Positions 17,120-26,806 of a stretch of 64,000 bases of DNA are shown here, one piece after another. This DNA is from Azospirillum sp. B510. GTDB taxonomy: Bacteria > Pseudomonadota > Alphaproteobacteria > Azospirillales > Azospirillaceae. The stretch is from positions 186,001-250,000 of the forward strand of contig NC_013857.1 of assembly GCF_000010725.1 (NCBI RefSeq), written 5' to 3'. The notes under the pieces were generated by a model. The model saw nothing but the letters and a program-made list of their open reading frames with translations, made no database searches and was not told where the DNA came from. The position numbers and the translations under genes are program-made. Each line of letters opens with the position of its first letter. Within the stretch, counting starts at the first letter, position 1.

Positions 17120-17441
17120 CTCAGTCGCGGTTCGGTGGGCAAGACATGACGGAGTCCGCTCGTGGACCAGAAAGAGCCTGGCCTGGCGATCCGCACCGAT
17201 CAATCGAGTACAGCCATCGATCCCGCAAGAGCCACCATGCAACAAAACCAAATCGACGATGTCCGTATGCCTGTTGCAATCGGAAAAGCCCAGACCTGGA
17301 TCGTTAAAATTCGTTACCTCCCGTGCAACCCGGCTATGATGAGGATTGGCATCGGAATGGTCGCTCTCCGGTTCTTCCGACAGGAGACCGCGGCGTCTAT
17401 GTTGCGCTGGACTGACAGTTTAGCTTTGCCGCGGAATCAAG
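17120..17441. other. Intergenic stretch between the diguanylate cyclase gene and the IS30 element
   Basis: About 320 bp with no convincing gene. Plus-strand open codons here have no recognisable protein pattern. It presumably holds the leftward promoter of the diguanylate cyclase gene. The right end was altered by the insertion of the IS element. Confidence 0.4.
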
Positions 17442-18688
17442 CTGAAGTGCGACAACACGTTTTTGTTGATCGGGGGGCCAGCTTTTTAGCCATCATGTTG
17501 GGAGAGGAGAGCTCGTACCGGTAGTCCATAGGCTTGATCCGCGCGCCTCCATCGCGATGGCGGATCAAGCCTGTGGACCCACCGGTGCGAGCGGCGGGGC
17601 AGGGGAGGTCTGCTGGTTTCACGGCCTCTCATGGCGCTCAGGCGTAGCTGGTATTCACCAAAGACTTCGGCTGGCGTCCTGTAGTCAAGGCAGCGGCGTG
17701 GCGTATCGTTGAGCCGCTTCGCGAGGGCGGCAAGTGCTGAGCCATTGCGCTCCGCTACAGGGACGCCCAGAGGCAAATATCGCCGCAAACGTCCGTTGGC
17801 ATTCTCAACACCACCCTTTTGCCAGGGGCTGTGCGGATTGCAAAAATAACTGTCCAACGATAGGCTTTTGTATGATAGGAACTCCGTTCCCCGGTCAAAA
17901 GTAATGGTTCGGCATGCATGATGTGGAAATTTGCCAAGCACCGTTCCGATCCGGCTAATCACCCCGGCTGAGCGGCGATCCTCATTGGCAATGAGGATGT
18001 GGTATCGGCTCTGACGTTCCTGAAGAGACGTGATGTTCGATTTGCCGAGCTGAGGGCTGAAGATCACCAAGTCACATTCCCAGTGCCCGAAACTCTGCCG
18101 GGTCTCCACCTCGGCCGGACGATTGGCGATTGAGCGCTCAGCGGGGATCGGACTGTTGCGTGGTTTGCGCCCCATGCGCTTGCGACGCCGACGCCGGGCG
18201 ACGGCCAAAAGCGCATAGAGATTAAGGGTTCGCCCTTCTGGACCGTAGATGAAGCGGTAAATCGTCTCGTGCGACACTGTCGCGCTATCAGAAGCATCCA
18301 ACTTGAGGCGGCCAGCAATCTGTTGTGGCGACCAGCCCTCCCGCAGCTTGGCGATCACGTGGTCGCGCAGAACCGGCTTGAGCGTCAGTTTCAATCTACG
18401 ACGAGAGCGTTGATCATGGGCATACTTCTGGGCGCTGGTGCAGAAGTAGCCCTTGTACTCTTTGCCCCAGCGATCTCGAAACGGGTCGTGATAGAAGTTG
18501 CGCCGGATTTCCCGGTGGATGGTCGACCGGTGACGACCCGAAGCCTCGGCTATCGCCGTCACCGGCATCTTGGCGTCGCGCATATCCTGGATGCGGCGGC
18601 GCTCGGCGAAATCGATCTGCGAATAATGCTCACCCATCAGCGCTCACCACCCGTAAAGCCCTGTGATTACAGGAAAGTTGCACTTCAG
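17442..18688 (-). mobile_element. IS30-family insertion sequence
   Basis: About 1.25 kb bounded by short imperfect inverted repeats. The left end reads CTGAAGTGCGAC (17442) and the right end, on the other strand, CTGAAGTGCAAC (from 18688). It contains one complete transposase gene. Flanking bases do not show a clear target duplication. Base composition is lower in GC than in the neighbours, which fits recent arrival. Confidence 0.8.
17486..18637 (-). CDS. IS30-family transposase
   Basis: A 383-residue DDE transposase. The N-terminus has a helix-turn-helix (PVTAIAEASGRHRSTIHREI), followed by the second IS30-type motif WSPQQIAGRLKLD and HETIYRFIY. The catalytic triad is visible as HWECDLVIF (D), TFDRGTEF (D) and WQKGGVENANGRLRRYLP (E). 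It appears full length and uninterrupted, so the element may still be active. Codon use is less GC-biased than in the flanking metabolic genes. Confidence 0.93.
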   Translation of the reverse strand: MGEHYSQIDFAERRRIQDMRDAKMPVTAIAEASGRHRSTIHREIRRNFYHDPFRDRWGKEYKGYFCTSAQKYAHDQRSRRRLKLTLKPVLRDHVIAKLREGWSPQQIAGRLKLDASDSATVSHETIYRFIYGPEGRTLNLYALLAVARRRRRKRMGRKPRNSPIPAERSIANRPAEVETRQSFGHWECDLVIFSPQLGKSNITSLQERQSRYHILIANEDRRSAGVISRIGTVLGKFPHHACRTITFDRGTEFLSYKSLSLDSYFCNPHSPWQKGGVENANGRLRRYLPLGVPVAERNGSALAALAKRLNDTPRRCLDYRTPAEVFGEYQLRLSAMRGRETSRPPLPRRSHRWVHRLDPPSRWRRADQAYGLPVRALLSQHDG

Positions 18689-18761
18689 AATAGAACCTAC
18701 CCCGCCTACACAGTAAAAACGCATAACGGAAATTATGGAAATTATTGGCTTGTGGGCGCAA

Positions 18762-18908
18762 ACGTCGCTGTTCCTCGCCAGTGAGGAGGCGAGCTTCATC
18801 ACTGGGGCGGAACTGCCGGTCGATGGCGGAATGTTGCGGTGGCCGACGCCGGCCCTTCGGGGCTTTATCGTCTCCGGTCCGAGGCCGCGCTTCTCCCCCT
18901 CCCTCTGA
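18762..18908 (+). pseudogene. C-terminal fragment of a short-chain dehydrogenase/reductase
   Basis: Forty-eight codons on the plus strand read LFLASEEASFITGAELPVDG, the near-universal C-terminal signature of classical SDR enzymes, then a divergent tail to TGA at 18908. The Rossmann fold and catalytic Tyr-Lys are absent. The homology starts about 75 bp from the right end of the IS30 element, and the missing N-terminal part is not on the other side of that element. So this is a relic, with the rest lost by deletion. Confidence 0.75.
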
Positions 18909-18914
18909 AGATCG

Positions 18915-20297
18915 TCAGCATTCCGGCAAATTGACCGCGAGCCCGCCGAGACTGGTTTCCTTGAATTTCGTGCTCATCTCTTCGCCGGTCTGCCTCATCG
19001 CCTGGATGCAGTTGTCCAGCGGCATGAAGTGCTGGCCGTCGCCGCGTAGCGCCAGGGAGGCGGCGGCCACCGCCTTGGTCGCGCCGATGGCATTGCGCTC
19101 GATGCAGGGCACCTGCACCAGACCGGCGACCGGGTCGCAGGTCATGCCGAGGTGATGTTCCAGCGCGATCTCCGCCGCATTCTCCACCTGCTCCGGCGTT
19201 CCGCCCAGCACGGCGCACAATCCGGCCGCGGCCATGGCGGCGGCGGACCCGACCTCGCCCTGACAGCCGGCCTCCGCCCCGGAGATCGACGCGTTGTGCT
19301 TGATGAGGCCGCCGATCGCCGCCGCGGTGAGCAGGAAATCGGCGACCTTCGCCGACTCGGCCCCGGCGCAATGGTCGAGGTAATAGCGGATCACCGCCGG
19401 CACGACCCCCGCCGCCCCGTTGGTGGGCGCGGTCACCACCTTGCCGCCGGCCGCATTCTCCTCATTGACGGCCATCGCATAGATGCTGAGCCAGTCTGAG
19501 GCGACATGCGGAAGACTGGAATTCGCCCCGCGCTCGCGCAGAAGCTGCTGGTGGATGGCCTTGGCCCGCCGCTTCACCTTCAGGCTGCCGGGAAGCTGGC
19601 CATCCAGGCCGAGACCGCGCTCGATACAGCCATTCATCGCCGCCCAGATATCGCCGAGCTTTTCCTCCACCTCGGCGGCGGAGCGGACGACGATCTCGTT
19701 GGCGCGTTTCATCCCGGCGATCGACAAGCCACTTTCCCGCGCCATCCGCAGCATCGCCGCGGCGTTGTGGAAAGGATAGGGCCAGCCGGCGGACTCGTTT
19801 TCGAACACCGCCGGTGGGGACTCCCGCTCCGCCGCCGTGACGACGAAGCCGCCGCCGATGGAATAGAAGATTTCCGAAAGCACCACCCTGCCCGCCCGGT
19901 CCAGAGCCTGGAAAACCAAACCGTTGGCATGGCCCGGCAACGGCGGCCCGAAGTCGAAGACCAGATCCGTTTCCGGATCGAAGTCCAGCGCCGGCAGGCC
20001 GCCGGGCTGTAGTCTCCGTGTCCGCCACAGTTCGGCGATGCGCTCTTCAGCCTTGTCGACGTCGAGATTGTCCGGCCGGTAATCGAGAAGGCCGAGCAGC
20101 ACGGCACGGTCCGTCGCATGGCCCTTGCCGGTGAAGGCGAGCGAGCCGTGCAGTCGGACCCTGATCGCCACGGGCGCGACCTCCGTCCGCGCCCGCAGCA
20201 GGTCGAGGAACCGCACAGCCGCGGTCATCGGCCCCATCGTGTGTGACGAGGACGGGCCGATGCCGATCTTGAACACATCGAAAACACTGAGAAACAT
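18915..20297 (-). CDS. sdaA: L-serine dehydratase (iron-sulfur type)
   Basis: It deaminates L-serine to pyruvate and is the last step of the betaine-derived glycine-to-serine route here. The 460-residue single chain carries both the beta domain (SVFDVFKIGIGPSSSHTMGP at the N-terminus) and the alpha domain. The 4Fe-4S cysteines are visible in GAEAGCQGEVG and in GMTCDPVAGLVQVPCIERNA. The substrate region NGAAGVVPAV and the C-terminal tail are intact. It lies 63 bp downstream of glyA on the same strand, and the pair is probably co-transcribed with the sox genes. Confidence 0.96.
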   Translation of the reverse strand: MFLSVFDVFKIGIGPSSSHTMGPMTAAVRFLDLLRARTEVAPVAIRVRLHGSLAFTGKGHATDRAVLLGLLDYRPDNLDVDKAEERIAELWRTRRLQPGGLPALDFDPETDLVFDFGPPLPGHANGLVFQALDRAGRVVLSEIFYSIGGGFVVTAAERESPPAVFENESAGWPYPFHNAAAMLRMARESGLSIAGMKRANEIVVRSAAEVEEKLGDIWAAMNGCIERGLGLDGQLPGSLKVKRRAKAIHQQLLRERGANSSLPHVASDWLSIYAMAVNEENAAGGKVVTAPTNGAAGVVPAVIRYYLDHCAGAESAKVADFLLTAAAIGGLIKHNASISGAEAGCQGEVGSAAAMAAAGLCAVLGGTPEQVENAAEIALEHHLGMTCDPVAGLVQVPCIERNAIGATKAVAAASLALRGDGQHFMPLDNCIQAMRQTGEEMSTKFKETSLGGLAVNLPEC

Positions 20298-20360
20298 CGG
20301 TGCCTCGTCAGGTCACATCCGTCGGCCCAAGACAGGGTCTGCCGGTGGCAGGAAACCACG

Positions 20361-21635
20361 TCAGCCGTAGATCGGGAAGCGCTCACACAATTCGCGAACC
20401 TCGCCGTGCACCCGCTTCTCGACCTCGGCATCGCCGTCCGGTCCGGCGGCGGCGAGCGCGTCGACGACGGTCAGGATCAGTTCGCCGATGCGGGTGAACT
20501 CCGCCTCTCCGAAGCCGCGGGTGGTGCCCGCCGCGGTGCCGAGCCGAACGCCTGAGGTCACCGCCGGCTTTTCCGGGTCGAATGGGATGGCGTTCTTGTT
20601 GCAGGTCAGGCCGGCCCGTTCCAGCGCACGTTCGGCATCGCGGCCCTTCACGCCCTTCGGCCGCAGATCGACCAGCACCATGTGGCAGTCGGTGCCGCCG
20701 GAGACGATGTCCAGGCCGCCCTTGACCAGCGTGGCGGACAGCGCCCTGGCGTTGGCCACCACCTGCGCGGCGTAAGCCTTGAACTCCGGAGTCAGCGCCT
20801 CGCCGAAGGCGACCGCCTTGGCGGCGATGACATGCATCAGCGGCCCGCCCTGGTTGCCGGGGAACACCGCCGAATTGAACTTCTTGGCCAGCGCCTCGTC
20901 GTTGGTCAGGATCATGCCGCCGCGAGGACCGCGCAAGGTCTTGTGGGTGGTGGTGGTCACCACATGGGCATGCGGCAGCGGGTCCGGGTAGTTGCCGGTG
21001 GCAACCAGCCCGGCGTAATGGGCCATGTCCACCATCAGATAGGCGCCGACCTCGTCGGCGATGCGGCGGAACTCGGCGAAATCGATCACCCGCGGGTAGG
21101 CCGAGGCGCCGGCGACGATCAGCTTCGGCCTGGTTTCCAGCGCCTTGGCACGCAGGGCGTCATAGTCGATCAGTTGGTCGCTCTCGCGCACCTCGTAGCT
21201 GACGATGTCGAACCATTTGCCCGACATGGTCACCGGCGAGCCGTGGGTCAGGTGGCCGCCATGGGCCAGCGACATGCCCATCACCCGGTCACCCGGCTGG
21301 AGCAGTGCCAGGAAGACGGCCTGATTGGCCTGGGCGCCCGAATGCGGCTGGACATTGACGAAGCCGGCGCCGAACAATTGCTTGGCGCGGTCGATGGCGA
21401 TGGTCTCGATCTCGTCCACGAACGCGCAGCCGCCGTAATAGCGGCGGCCCGGATAGCCTTCGGCGTATTTGTTTGTGAGGATGGAGCCTTGGGCGGCCAG
21501 CACGTCCGCCGAGACGATGTTCTCCGAGGCGATCAGCTCGATCTCGTACTTCTGGCGGTTCAATTCGCGCCCAATGGCCGCGGCGATCGCGGCATCGGCG
21601 AGATCGGGCTTTGGCAGAGACTGATGACGGTTCAT
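20361..21635 (-). CDS. glyA: Serine hydroxymethyltransferase
   Basis: It interconverts glycine plus 5,10-methylene-THF and serine. The 424-residue PLP enzyme has the lysine motif VVTTTTHKTLRGPRGG (Schiff-base Lys) and the N-terminal IELIASENIVS. NKYAEGYPGRRYYGG is also conserved. It follows soxG by 15 bp in an operon with sarcosine oxidase. This suggests a catabolic copy that uses the glycine and methylene-THF released by SoxBDAG, with serine then passed to SdaA. A second housekeeping glyA would be expected elsewhere. Confidence 0.96.
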   Translation of the reverse strand: MNRHQSLPKPDLADAAIAAAIGRELNRQKYEIELIASENIVSADVLAAQGSILTNKYAEGYPGRRYYGGCAFVDEIETIAIDRAKQLFGAGFVNVQPHSGAQANQAVFLALLQPGDRVMGMSLAHGGHLTHGSPVTMSGKWFDIVSYEVRESDQLIDYDALRAKALETRPKLIVAGASAYPRVIDFAEFRRIADEVGAYLMVDMAHYAGLVATGNYPDPLPHAHVVTTTTHKTLRGPRGGMILTNDEALAKKFNSAVFPGNQGGPLMHVIAAKAVAFGEALTPEFKAYAAQVVANARALSATLVKGGLDIVSGGTDCHMVLVDLRPKGVKGRDAERALERAGLTCNKNAIPFDPEKPAVTSGVRLGTAAGTTRGFGEAEFTRIGELILTVVDALAAAGPDGDAEVEKRVHGEVRELCERFPIYG

Positions 21636-21650
21636 GAACGGTTTCCTTGA

Positions 21651-22205
21651 TCAGATGCCGAGCGCGATTTCGCGGCTGACGGCGTGCAGGAGTCCCCAGA
21701 CATGGTCGGCGAAGGAGCGCCAGACCTCGATCCGGAAGCGGTTCTTGTCCTCGCGGACCAGGACGATCTGCGCCTTGTCGAACAGGGTGCGGCAGCCGCT
21801 GCCGACCGCCATCGCTTCGATGTCGAAGGCGATGGCCGAGCGCAGGGCGAGCGCCGCCGCCTCCCCTTCCACCAGGATGGCGACCTCGCGATGGCCGGTA
21901 TCGACCAGGCTGTGCGGTTCCTGAAGGGCGGCGAAGGACTCGGCGATGCCGTCGCTCTCCGCGACCGGCGCCGTCAGCATCCATTCGTCGGGGCCGAGTT
22001 GAAGCGCGGCCCGCCCGCCGGACTCCACCAGTCCGCCGATGCGGGTGGGGAGCGGCGAGCCGAAAGCCGCCCCGGCCGCCTCGACGGCGGCGGGTGCGAT
22101 GCGCAGGCTGAAACGGGCGGTGTCCTCGGCGGCACGGATGCTCAGCCGGCTTGCGGTATCGCCGGGGATGATCTTGCCCAGCAACGGGTGATTGGCCAGA
22201 AGCAC
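21651..22205 (-). CDS. soxG: Sarcosine oxidase gamma subunit
   Basis: The smaller THF-side subunit of heterotetrameric sarcosine oxidase, 184 residues. The start is a GTG at 22205 preceded by AGGAG; no suitable ATG exists. Conserved features include LGPDEWMLTAP and LVDTGHREVAILVEG (about 70-115), and a hydrophobic C-terminus ending WGLLHAVSREIALGI. It is related to aminomethyltransferase-like domains. It lies 11 bp after soxA and 15 bp before glyA. Confidence 0.9.
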   Translation of the reverse strand: MLLANHPLLGKIIPGDTASRLSIRAAEDTARFSLRIAPAAVEAAGAAFGSPLPTRIGGLVESGGRAALQLGPDEWMLTAPVAESDGIAESFAALQEPHSLVDTGHREVAILVEGEAAALALRSAIAFDIEAMAVGSGCRTLFDKAQIVLVREDKNRFRIEVWRSFADHVWGLLHAVSREIALGI

Positions 22206-22216
22206 GGGTGAGTCTC

Positions 22217-25200
22217 CTATGCGCTGAGACGTTTGTTCTCGGGGTCGACGAACACCATGCCGGTGATCGTCGCGGCATGAACCTTGTCCGGCATCGGCAC
22301 ATGCACGGTCCGGCCCTCCATCGCCCGGCCGCCCTGGATCACCGCCAGGGCGATGGACCGCCCCAGTTCGGCGCTCCAGTAGGACGAGGTCACATGGCCG
22401 ACCATCTCCATCGGCACCGGCTGGTTGGGATCGAGGATGATCTGCGCGCCCTCTTCCAGCACGGTCTTCGGATCGCTGGTCAGCAGGCCGACCAGTTGCT
22501 TGCGGTTGGTCGCCAGCATGTCGGGCCGCGACAGGGAGCGTTTGCCGACGAAGTCCGGCTTGGTCTTGCCGATGGCCCAGGACAGGCCGGCATCGTCCGG
22601 AGTCAACGTGCCATCCGTATCCTGGCCGACGATGATGTAGCCCTTTTCGGCACGCAGGACGTGCATCGTCTCGGTGCCATAGGGGGTGATGCCGAAGCGC
22701 TGCCCGGCCTCGAACAGCTTTTCCCACACCGCGCGGCCGTAGCGCGCCGGCACATTGATCTCGAAGCCGAGTTCGCCGGTGAAGGACACGCGGAACAGCC
22801 GGGTCGGCACGCCGCAAATCCTGCCGGTCGCCACCGCCATGTGCGGGAAGGCGCCCTCCGACAGGTCGATGCCCTCGACGAACGGCTCGATCAGCTTGCG
22901 GGCGTTCGGACCTTGCAGCGCGATGACCGACCACTGCTCGGTGGTCGAGGTCAGCCAGACCTTCAGGTCCGGCCATTCGGTCTGGAGGTAGTCCTCCATC
23001 ATGCCCAGCACGCGGGCGGCGCCGCCGGTGGTGGTGGTGACGTGGAACCGGTCGTGTGCCAGACGCCCGATCACGCCGTCGTCACGGATGAAGCCGTCCT
23101 CGCCCAGCAGCAGGCCGTAGCGGCAGCGGCCGGGCGCCAGCTTGGTCCAGGCGTTGGTGTACATGCGGTTCATGAACTCGGCGGCGTCGGGACCGACGAT
23201 CTCGATCTTGCCGAGGGTGGAGGCGTCGAACATCCCAAGGGACGAGCGAACCGCCTTGCACTCGCGCGCCACCGCCGCATGCATGTCCTCGCCGACCTGG
23301 GGGAAGTACCAGGCGCGGCGCCACAGCGACACCGGCTCGAACACCGCGCCGTTCTCCGCGGCCCAGCCGTCGATCGGCGTCTTGCGCGTCACTTCGAACA
23401 GCGCGCCCTTATTGTAGCCGGCGAAGGTGCCGAAGCTGGTCGGGGTGTAGGGCGGGCGGAAGGTGGTGAGGCCCACCGCCGGGATCGGCCGCTTCAGCGC
23501 GTCCGACGCGACCGCCAGACCGTTGATGTTGGAGGTCTTGCCCTGGTCCGTCGCCATGCCGTTGGTGGTGTAGCGCTTGATGTGCTCGATCGACTTGAAG
23601 CCTTCGCGCACCGCCAGCCGGATGTCCTTGGCCATCACGTCGTTCTGGAAATCGACGAACGCCTTGGCATGGCCCGGATCGCGGTCGGTCGGCAGCTCCC
23701 GGCTGGTCACGCCGGTGAAGGAGAGCTCGCCTTCCACATGATAGGCCGCCGGCTCGGCGGCGAACCCGACATCCGCGGCGGCGGCGGCGGCGGCTCCGGC
23801 GGCGGCGCCATCCTCGAAGGCGGCCTTCAGCCCGAAGCGGCCCATGCCGGCGCCGGCCAGACGGCACTCCTCCTTGCCATGGCCGGGCAGGAACATCTGG
23901 CCGTCCTCGTTCCAGGTGAGCGAACCCTGGGTGTGCGAGAACAGATGGACGCTGGGGGTCCAGCCGCCCGACATCAGCAGGGCGTCGCAAGCGATGGTCT
24001 CGGCACCGCCGACCTTGCCGCCGGTGACCGGATTGACCCGCACCGACGAGATGCGCAGCCGGCCCTTGGTGTCGCTGACGGTCCAGCCGATCAGCGTCTT
24101 GATGCGGAGCGCGTCGGCCGCCGCCGCCAGTTGGCTCGGCACGCTCCCCCGGATATCGACGATGGCCGCGACCTCCACCCCCGCCTTGGCCAGATCGAAG
24201 GCGGCGTGCCAGGCGCTGTCGTGGCTGGTGACGACGACCACCCGGTTGCCGACCTTGACGCCGTAGCGGTTCAGATAGGTGCGCGCGGCACCCGCCAGCA
24301 TCACGCCCGGCCGGTCGTTGCCGGCGAACACCAGCGGCTTCTCAAGGGCGCCCTGGGCCAGCACCACCCGCTTGGCCCGGACCTTCCACATCCGCTCGCG
24401 CGGGGCGCCGTCCGGCACGATGGCGAGATGATCGGTCAGCCGCTGGCACAGCCCGACGAAATTCTGGTGATAATAGCCGATGGCCGTGGTGCGCGGCAGC
24501 ACGGTGACGTTCGGCATCGCCGCCAGCGCGGCGTTGGTGTCCTCCAGCCAGTCCCAGGCCAGTTGCCCGTTGATCTCGGCCGCCGGTTCCGACAGCAGCG
24601 AGCCGCCCAGCTCGTTCTGCTCGTCGCACAGGATGACCGACGCGCCGCCGCGCCCGGCTTCCAGCGCCGCGGCGAGACCGGCGGCACCGCCACCGACGAC
24701 CAGCACGTCGCAATGGGCGAAGCGGCTGGCGTAGCTGTCGGGGTCGGGAGCGGTCGGTGCCTTGCCCAGGCCGGCGGCGTTGCGGATGACCGGCTCGTAG
24801 AGCTTGTCCCAGAAGCTCCTCGGCCACATGAAGGTCTTGTAGTAGAAGCCGGCCGAGAACAGCCTGTAGAGCGCGTCGTTCACCGCGCCGATGTCGCGGG
24901 TCAGCGACGGCCAGCGGTTCTGGCTCTCGGTCTTCAGCCCTTCGAAGACCTCCAGCACGGTCGCCCGCGTGTTCGGCTCGAACCGGCCGTTGCCACGGTT
25001 GCTGCCGACCAGCGCGTTCGGCTCCTCCGACCCGGCCGTCAGGATGCCGCGCGGACGATGGTATTTGAAGGACCGTCCGACGAGATGGACGCCGTTCGCC
25101 AGGAGCGCGGAGGCCAGGGTATCGCCCTCGCAACCGGTGTAGTCCACGCCGTCGAAGCTGAAGCGGACCTGACGGCCACGGTTGACCCTGCCCTTGCCGG

Positions 25201-25219
25201 CGATGCGGAAATTGCTCAT
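22217..25219 (-). CDS. soxA: Sarcosine oxidase alpha subunit
   Basis: The 1000-residue alpha chain of heterotetrameric sarcosine oxidase. It begins with a ferredoxin-like segment (FSFDGVDYTGCEGDTLASAL), then an NAD/FAD oxidoreductase core (DVLVVGGGAAGLAAALEAGR at about 170), and, from about residue 600, a GcvT-like aminomethyltransferase domain (NAWTKLAPGRCRYGLLLGED, SFTGELGFEINVP) that hands the methyl carbon to THF. The start at ATG 25219 overlaps the soxD stop by four bases. With SoxB, SoxD and SoxG it oxidises sarcosine to glycine, H2O2 and methylene-THF. Confidence 0.96.
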   Translation of the reverse strand: MSNFRIAGKGRVNRGRQVRFSFDGVDYTGCEGDTLASALLANGVHLVGRSFKYHRPRGILTAGSEEPNALVGSNRGNGRFEPNTRATVLEVFEGLKTESQNRWPSLTRDIGAVNDALYRLFSAGFYYKTFMWPRSFWDKLYEPVIRNAAGLGKAPTAPDPDSYASRFAHCDVLVVGGGAAGLAAALEAGRGGASVILCDEQNELGGSLLSEPAAEINGQLAWDWLEDTNAALAAMPNVTVLPRTTAIGYYHQNFVGLCQRLTDHLAIVPDGAPRERMWKVRAKRVVLAQGALEKPLVFAGNDRPGVMLAGAARTYLNRYGVKVGNRVVVVTSHDSAWHAAFDLAKAGVEVAAIVDIRGSVPSQLAAAADALRIKTLIGWTVSDTKGRLRISSVRVNPVTGGKVGGAETIACDALLMSGGWTPSVHLFSHTQGSLTWNEDGQMFLPGHGKEECRLAGAGMGRFGLKAAFEDGAAAGAAAAAAADVGFAAEPAAYHVEGELSFTGVTSRELPTDRDPGHAKAFVDFQNDVMAKDIRLAVREGFKSIEHIKRYTTNGMATDQGKTSNINGLAVASDALKRPIPAVGLTTFRPPYTPTSFGTFAGYNKGALFEVTRKTPIDGWAAENGAVFEPVSLWRRAWYFPQVGEDMHAAVARECKAVRSSLGMFDASTLGKIEIVGPDAAEFMNRMYTNAWTKLAPGRCRYGLLLGEDGFIRDDGVIGRLAHDRFHVTTTTGGAARVLGMMEDYLQTEWPDLKVWLTSTTEQWSVIALQGPNARKLIEPFVEGIDLSEGAFPHMAVATGRICGVPTRLFRVSFTGELGFEINVPARYGRAVWEKLFEAGQRFGITPYGTETMHVLRAEKGYIIVGQDTDGTLTPDDAGLSWAIGKTKPDFVGKRSLSRPDMLATNRKQLVGLLTSDPKTVLEEGAQIILDPNQPVPMEMVGHVTSSYWSAELGRSIALAVIQGGRAMEGRTVHVPMPDKVHAATITGMVFVDPENKRLSA

Positions 25220-25542
25220 GGACGCGCCTCCCCGGCGCTGGTGGCGGCGGCAAGCGCGATCTCCTCGTCGCTTGGACGCGGAGCCCCCGCCTTGTAGGTC
25301 ATGGCGAATTTGTCGGTCACGGTATCGCGCACCGCGTTGAAGAAGCGGCCGCAGCCATGCATGTGGCGCCAGCGTTCGAAATGCCGGCCGCGCGGGTTGG
25401 TGCGGATGAACAGGAAGTCGCGCCACTCGTCGTCGGACAGGGCGGAGGGATCCGCCGGGCGGGCGATGTGCGCCTCGCCGGCATAGGTGAACTCCACCTC
25501 CGGACGCTCGGCTTCGCAATAGGGGCAGCGGATGAGCAGCAT
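25216..25542 (-). CDS. soxD: Sarcosine oxidase delta subunit
   Basis: A 108-residue zinc-binding subunit. The metal ligands are seen in the N-terminal CPYCEAERPEVEF and in WRHMHGCGRFFNAVRDT. The size matches known delta subunits (about 90-110 residues). It is coupled to soxA by a 4-base overlap and follows soxB by 10 bp, in the canonical BDAG order. It stabilises the heterotetramer at the alpha subunit. Confidence 0.93.
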   Translation of the reverse strand: MLLIRCPYCEAERPEVEFTYAGEAHIARPADPSALSDDEWRDFLFIRTNPRGRHFERWRHMHGCGRFFNAVRDTVTDKFAMTYKAGAPRPSDEEIALAAATSAGEARP

Positions 25543-25552
25543 GGTCGTCTCC

Positions 25553-26806
25553 TCAATGCGCGACCGCGGCGGCGGCGGCCTCGTCGATCAGCCGGCCGGT
25601 CTTGAAGCGTTCCAGCGTGAAGGGCGCGTTGATCGGGTGCGGTTCGTCGCGGGCGATGGTGTGGGCGAAGACGTTGGCCGACCCCGGCGTCGCCTTGAAG
25701 CCGCCGGTTCCCCAGCCGCAATTGACATACAGCCCCGGCACCGGCGTCTTGGCGATGATCGGCGAGCGGTCGGGCGTGACATCGACGATGCCGCCCCATT
25801 TGCGCAGCATGCGCATGCGGTTGAAAATCGGGAACACCTCGCAGATGGCGGCGACGGTGTGTTCGATCAGCGGCAGCCCGCCACGCTGGCTGTAGGAGGT
25901 ATACTGGTCGGTGCCGGACCCGATGACCAACTCGCCCTTGTCCGACTGGCTGATGTAGGCATGCACGGTGTTGGACATCACCACGCAGGGGAAGGCCGGC
26001 TTCACCGGCTCCGACACCAGCGCCTGCAACGGATAGCTTTCCAGCGGCAGCCGGACGCCGGCGGTGTCCATCACCACCGACGTGTTGCCGGCGGCCGACA
26101 CCGCCACCTTTCCGGCCTTGATGAAGCCGCGCGCCGTCTCCACCCCGGAGACGCGGCCGGAGGCGTCGCGGCGGATGGCGGTCACCGGGCAGTTCTGGAT
26201 GATGTCGACCCCGCGCGCCGCTGCGGCCCGCGCATAGCCCCAGGCCACCGCGTCGTGGCGGGCGGTGCCGCCGCGCCGCTGCAACGCGGCCCCCATCACC
26301 GGATAGCGGGCGTTGGCGGCGATGTTCAGCGGCGGGCAGTATTCCTTGGCCTGCTCCGGCGTCAGCCACTCGTTGTCGATGCCGTTCAGGCGGTTGGAGT
26401 GGATGTGGCGCTTGAAGCTCTGGATGTCATGCACCGTGTGCGCCAGCATCATCACGCCGCGCTGCGAGAACATGACGTTGTAGTTCAGCTCCTGGCTCAG
26501 CCCTTCCCACAGCTTCACCGCATGCTCGTAGAGCCGGGCGCTCTCGTCATAGAGATAGTTGGAGCGGATGATGGTGGTGTTGCGGCCGGTGTTGCCGCCG
26601 CCGAGCCAGCCCTTGTCCACCACCGCGACGTTGGTGATGCCGTGTTCCTTGGCGAGATAGTAAGCCGCACCCAGGCCATGCCCGCCCGCACCGACGATCA
26701 CGACGTCATATTCGGATTTCGGTTCCGCATCGGGCCATTGAGGCTGCCAGTTCTTGTTTCCGGTCAGCGCGTTGGTCAACAGCGAGGAGAATGAGAAGCG
26801 GGTCAT
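25553..26806 (-). CDS. soxB: Sarcosine oxidase beta subunit
   Basis: The catalytic flavin subunit, 417 residues. The N-terminal dinucleotide-binding fold is VVIVGAGGHGLGAAYYLAKE (about 35-54). The TARHDAVAWGYARAA segment holds the His expected to carry covalent FMN. Substrate demethylation takes place here and the methylene group passes to the THF site in SoxA. It is the first gene of the leftward soxBDAG-glyA-sdaA operon and is divergent from a GlxA-type regulator, which probably controls it. Confidence 0.96.
   Translation of the reverse strand: MTRFSFSSLLTNALTGNKNWQPQWPDAEPKSEYDVVIVGAGGHGLGAAYYLAKEHGITNVAVVDKGWLGGGNTGRNTTIIRSNYLYDESARLYEHAVKLWEGLSQELNYNVMFSQRGVMMLAHTVHDIQSFKRHIHSNRLNGIDNEWLTPEQAKEYCPPLNIAANARYPVMGAALQRRGGTARHDAVAWGYARAAAARGVDIIQNCPVTAIRRDASGRVSGVETARGFIKAGKVAVSAAGNTSVVMDTAGVRLPLESYPLQALVSEPVKPAFPCVVMSNTVHAYISQSDKGELVIGSGTDQYTSYSQRGGLPLIEHTVAAICEVFPIFNRMRMLRKWGGIVDVTPDRSPIIAKTPVPGLYVNCGWGTGGFKATPGSANVFAHTIARDEPHPINAPFTLERFKTGRLIDEAAAAAVAH

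Noticed and set aside
21636..21650. Glycine or THF riboswitch before glyA
   Set aside because: The soxG-glyA gap is only 15 bp and cannot hold a riboswitch; none is visible upstream of soxB either.
22208..25297. Long open reading frame on the plus strand opposite soxA
   Set aside because: It is antisense to a clear 1000-residue SoxA. Its translation is low-complexity Gly/Arg/His/Gln-rich text typical of high-GC antisense frames.
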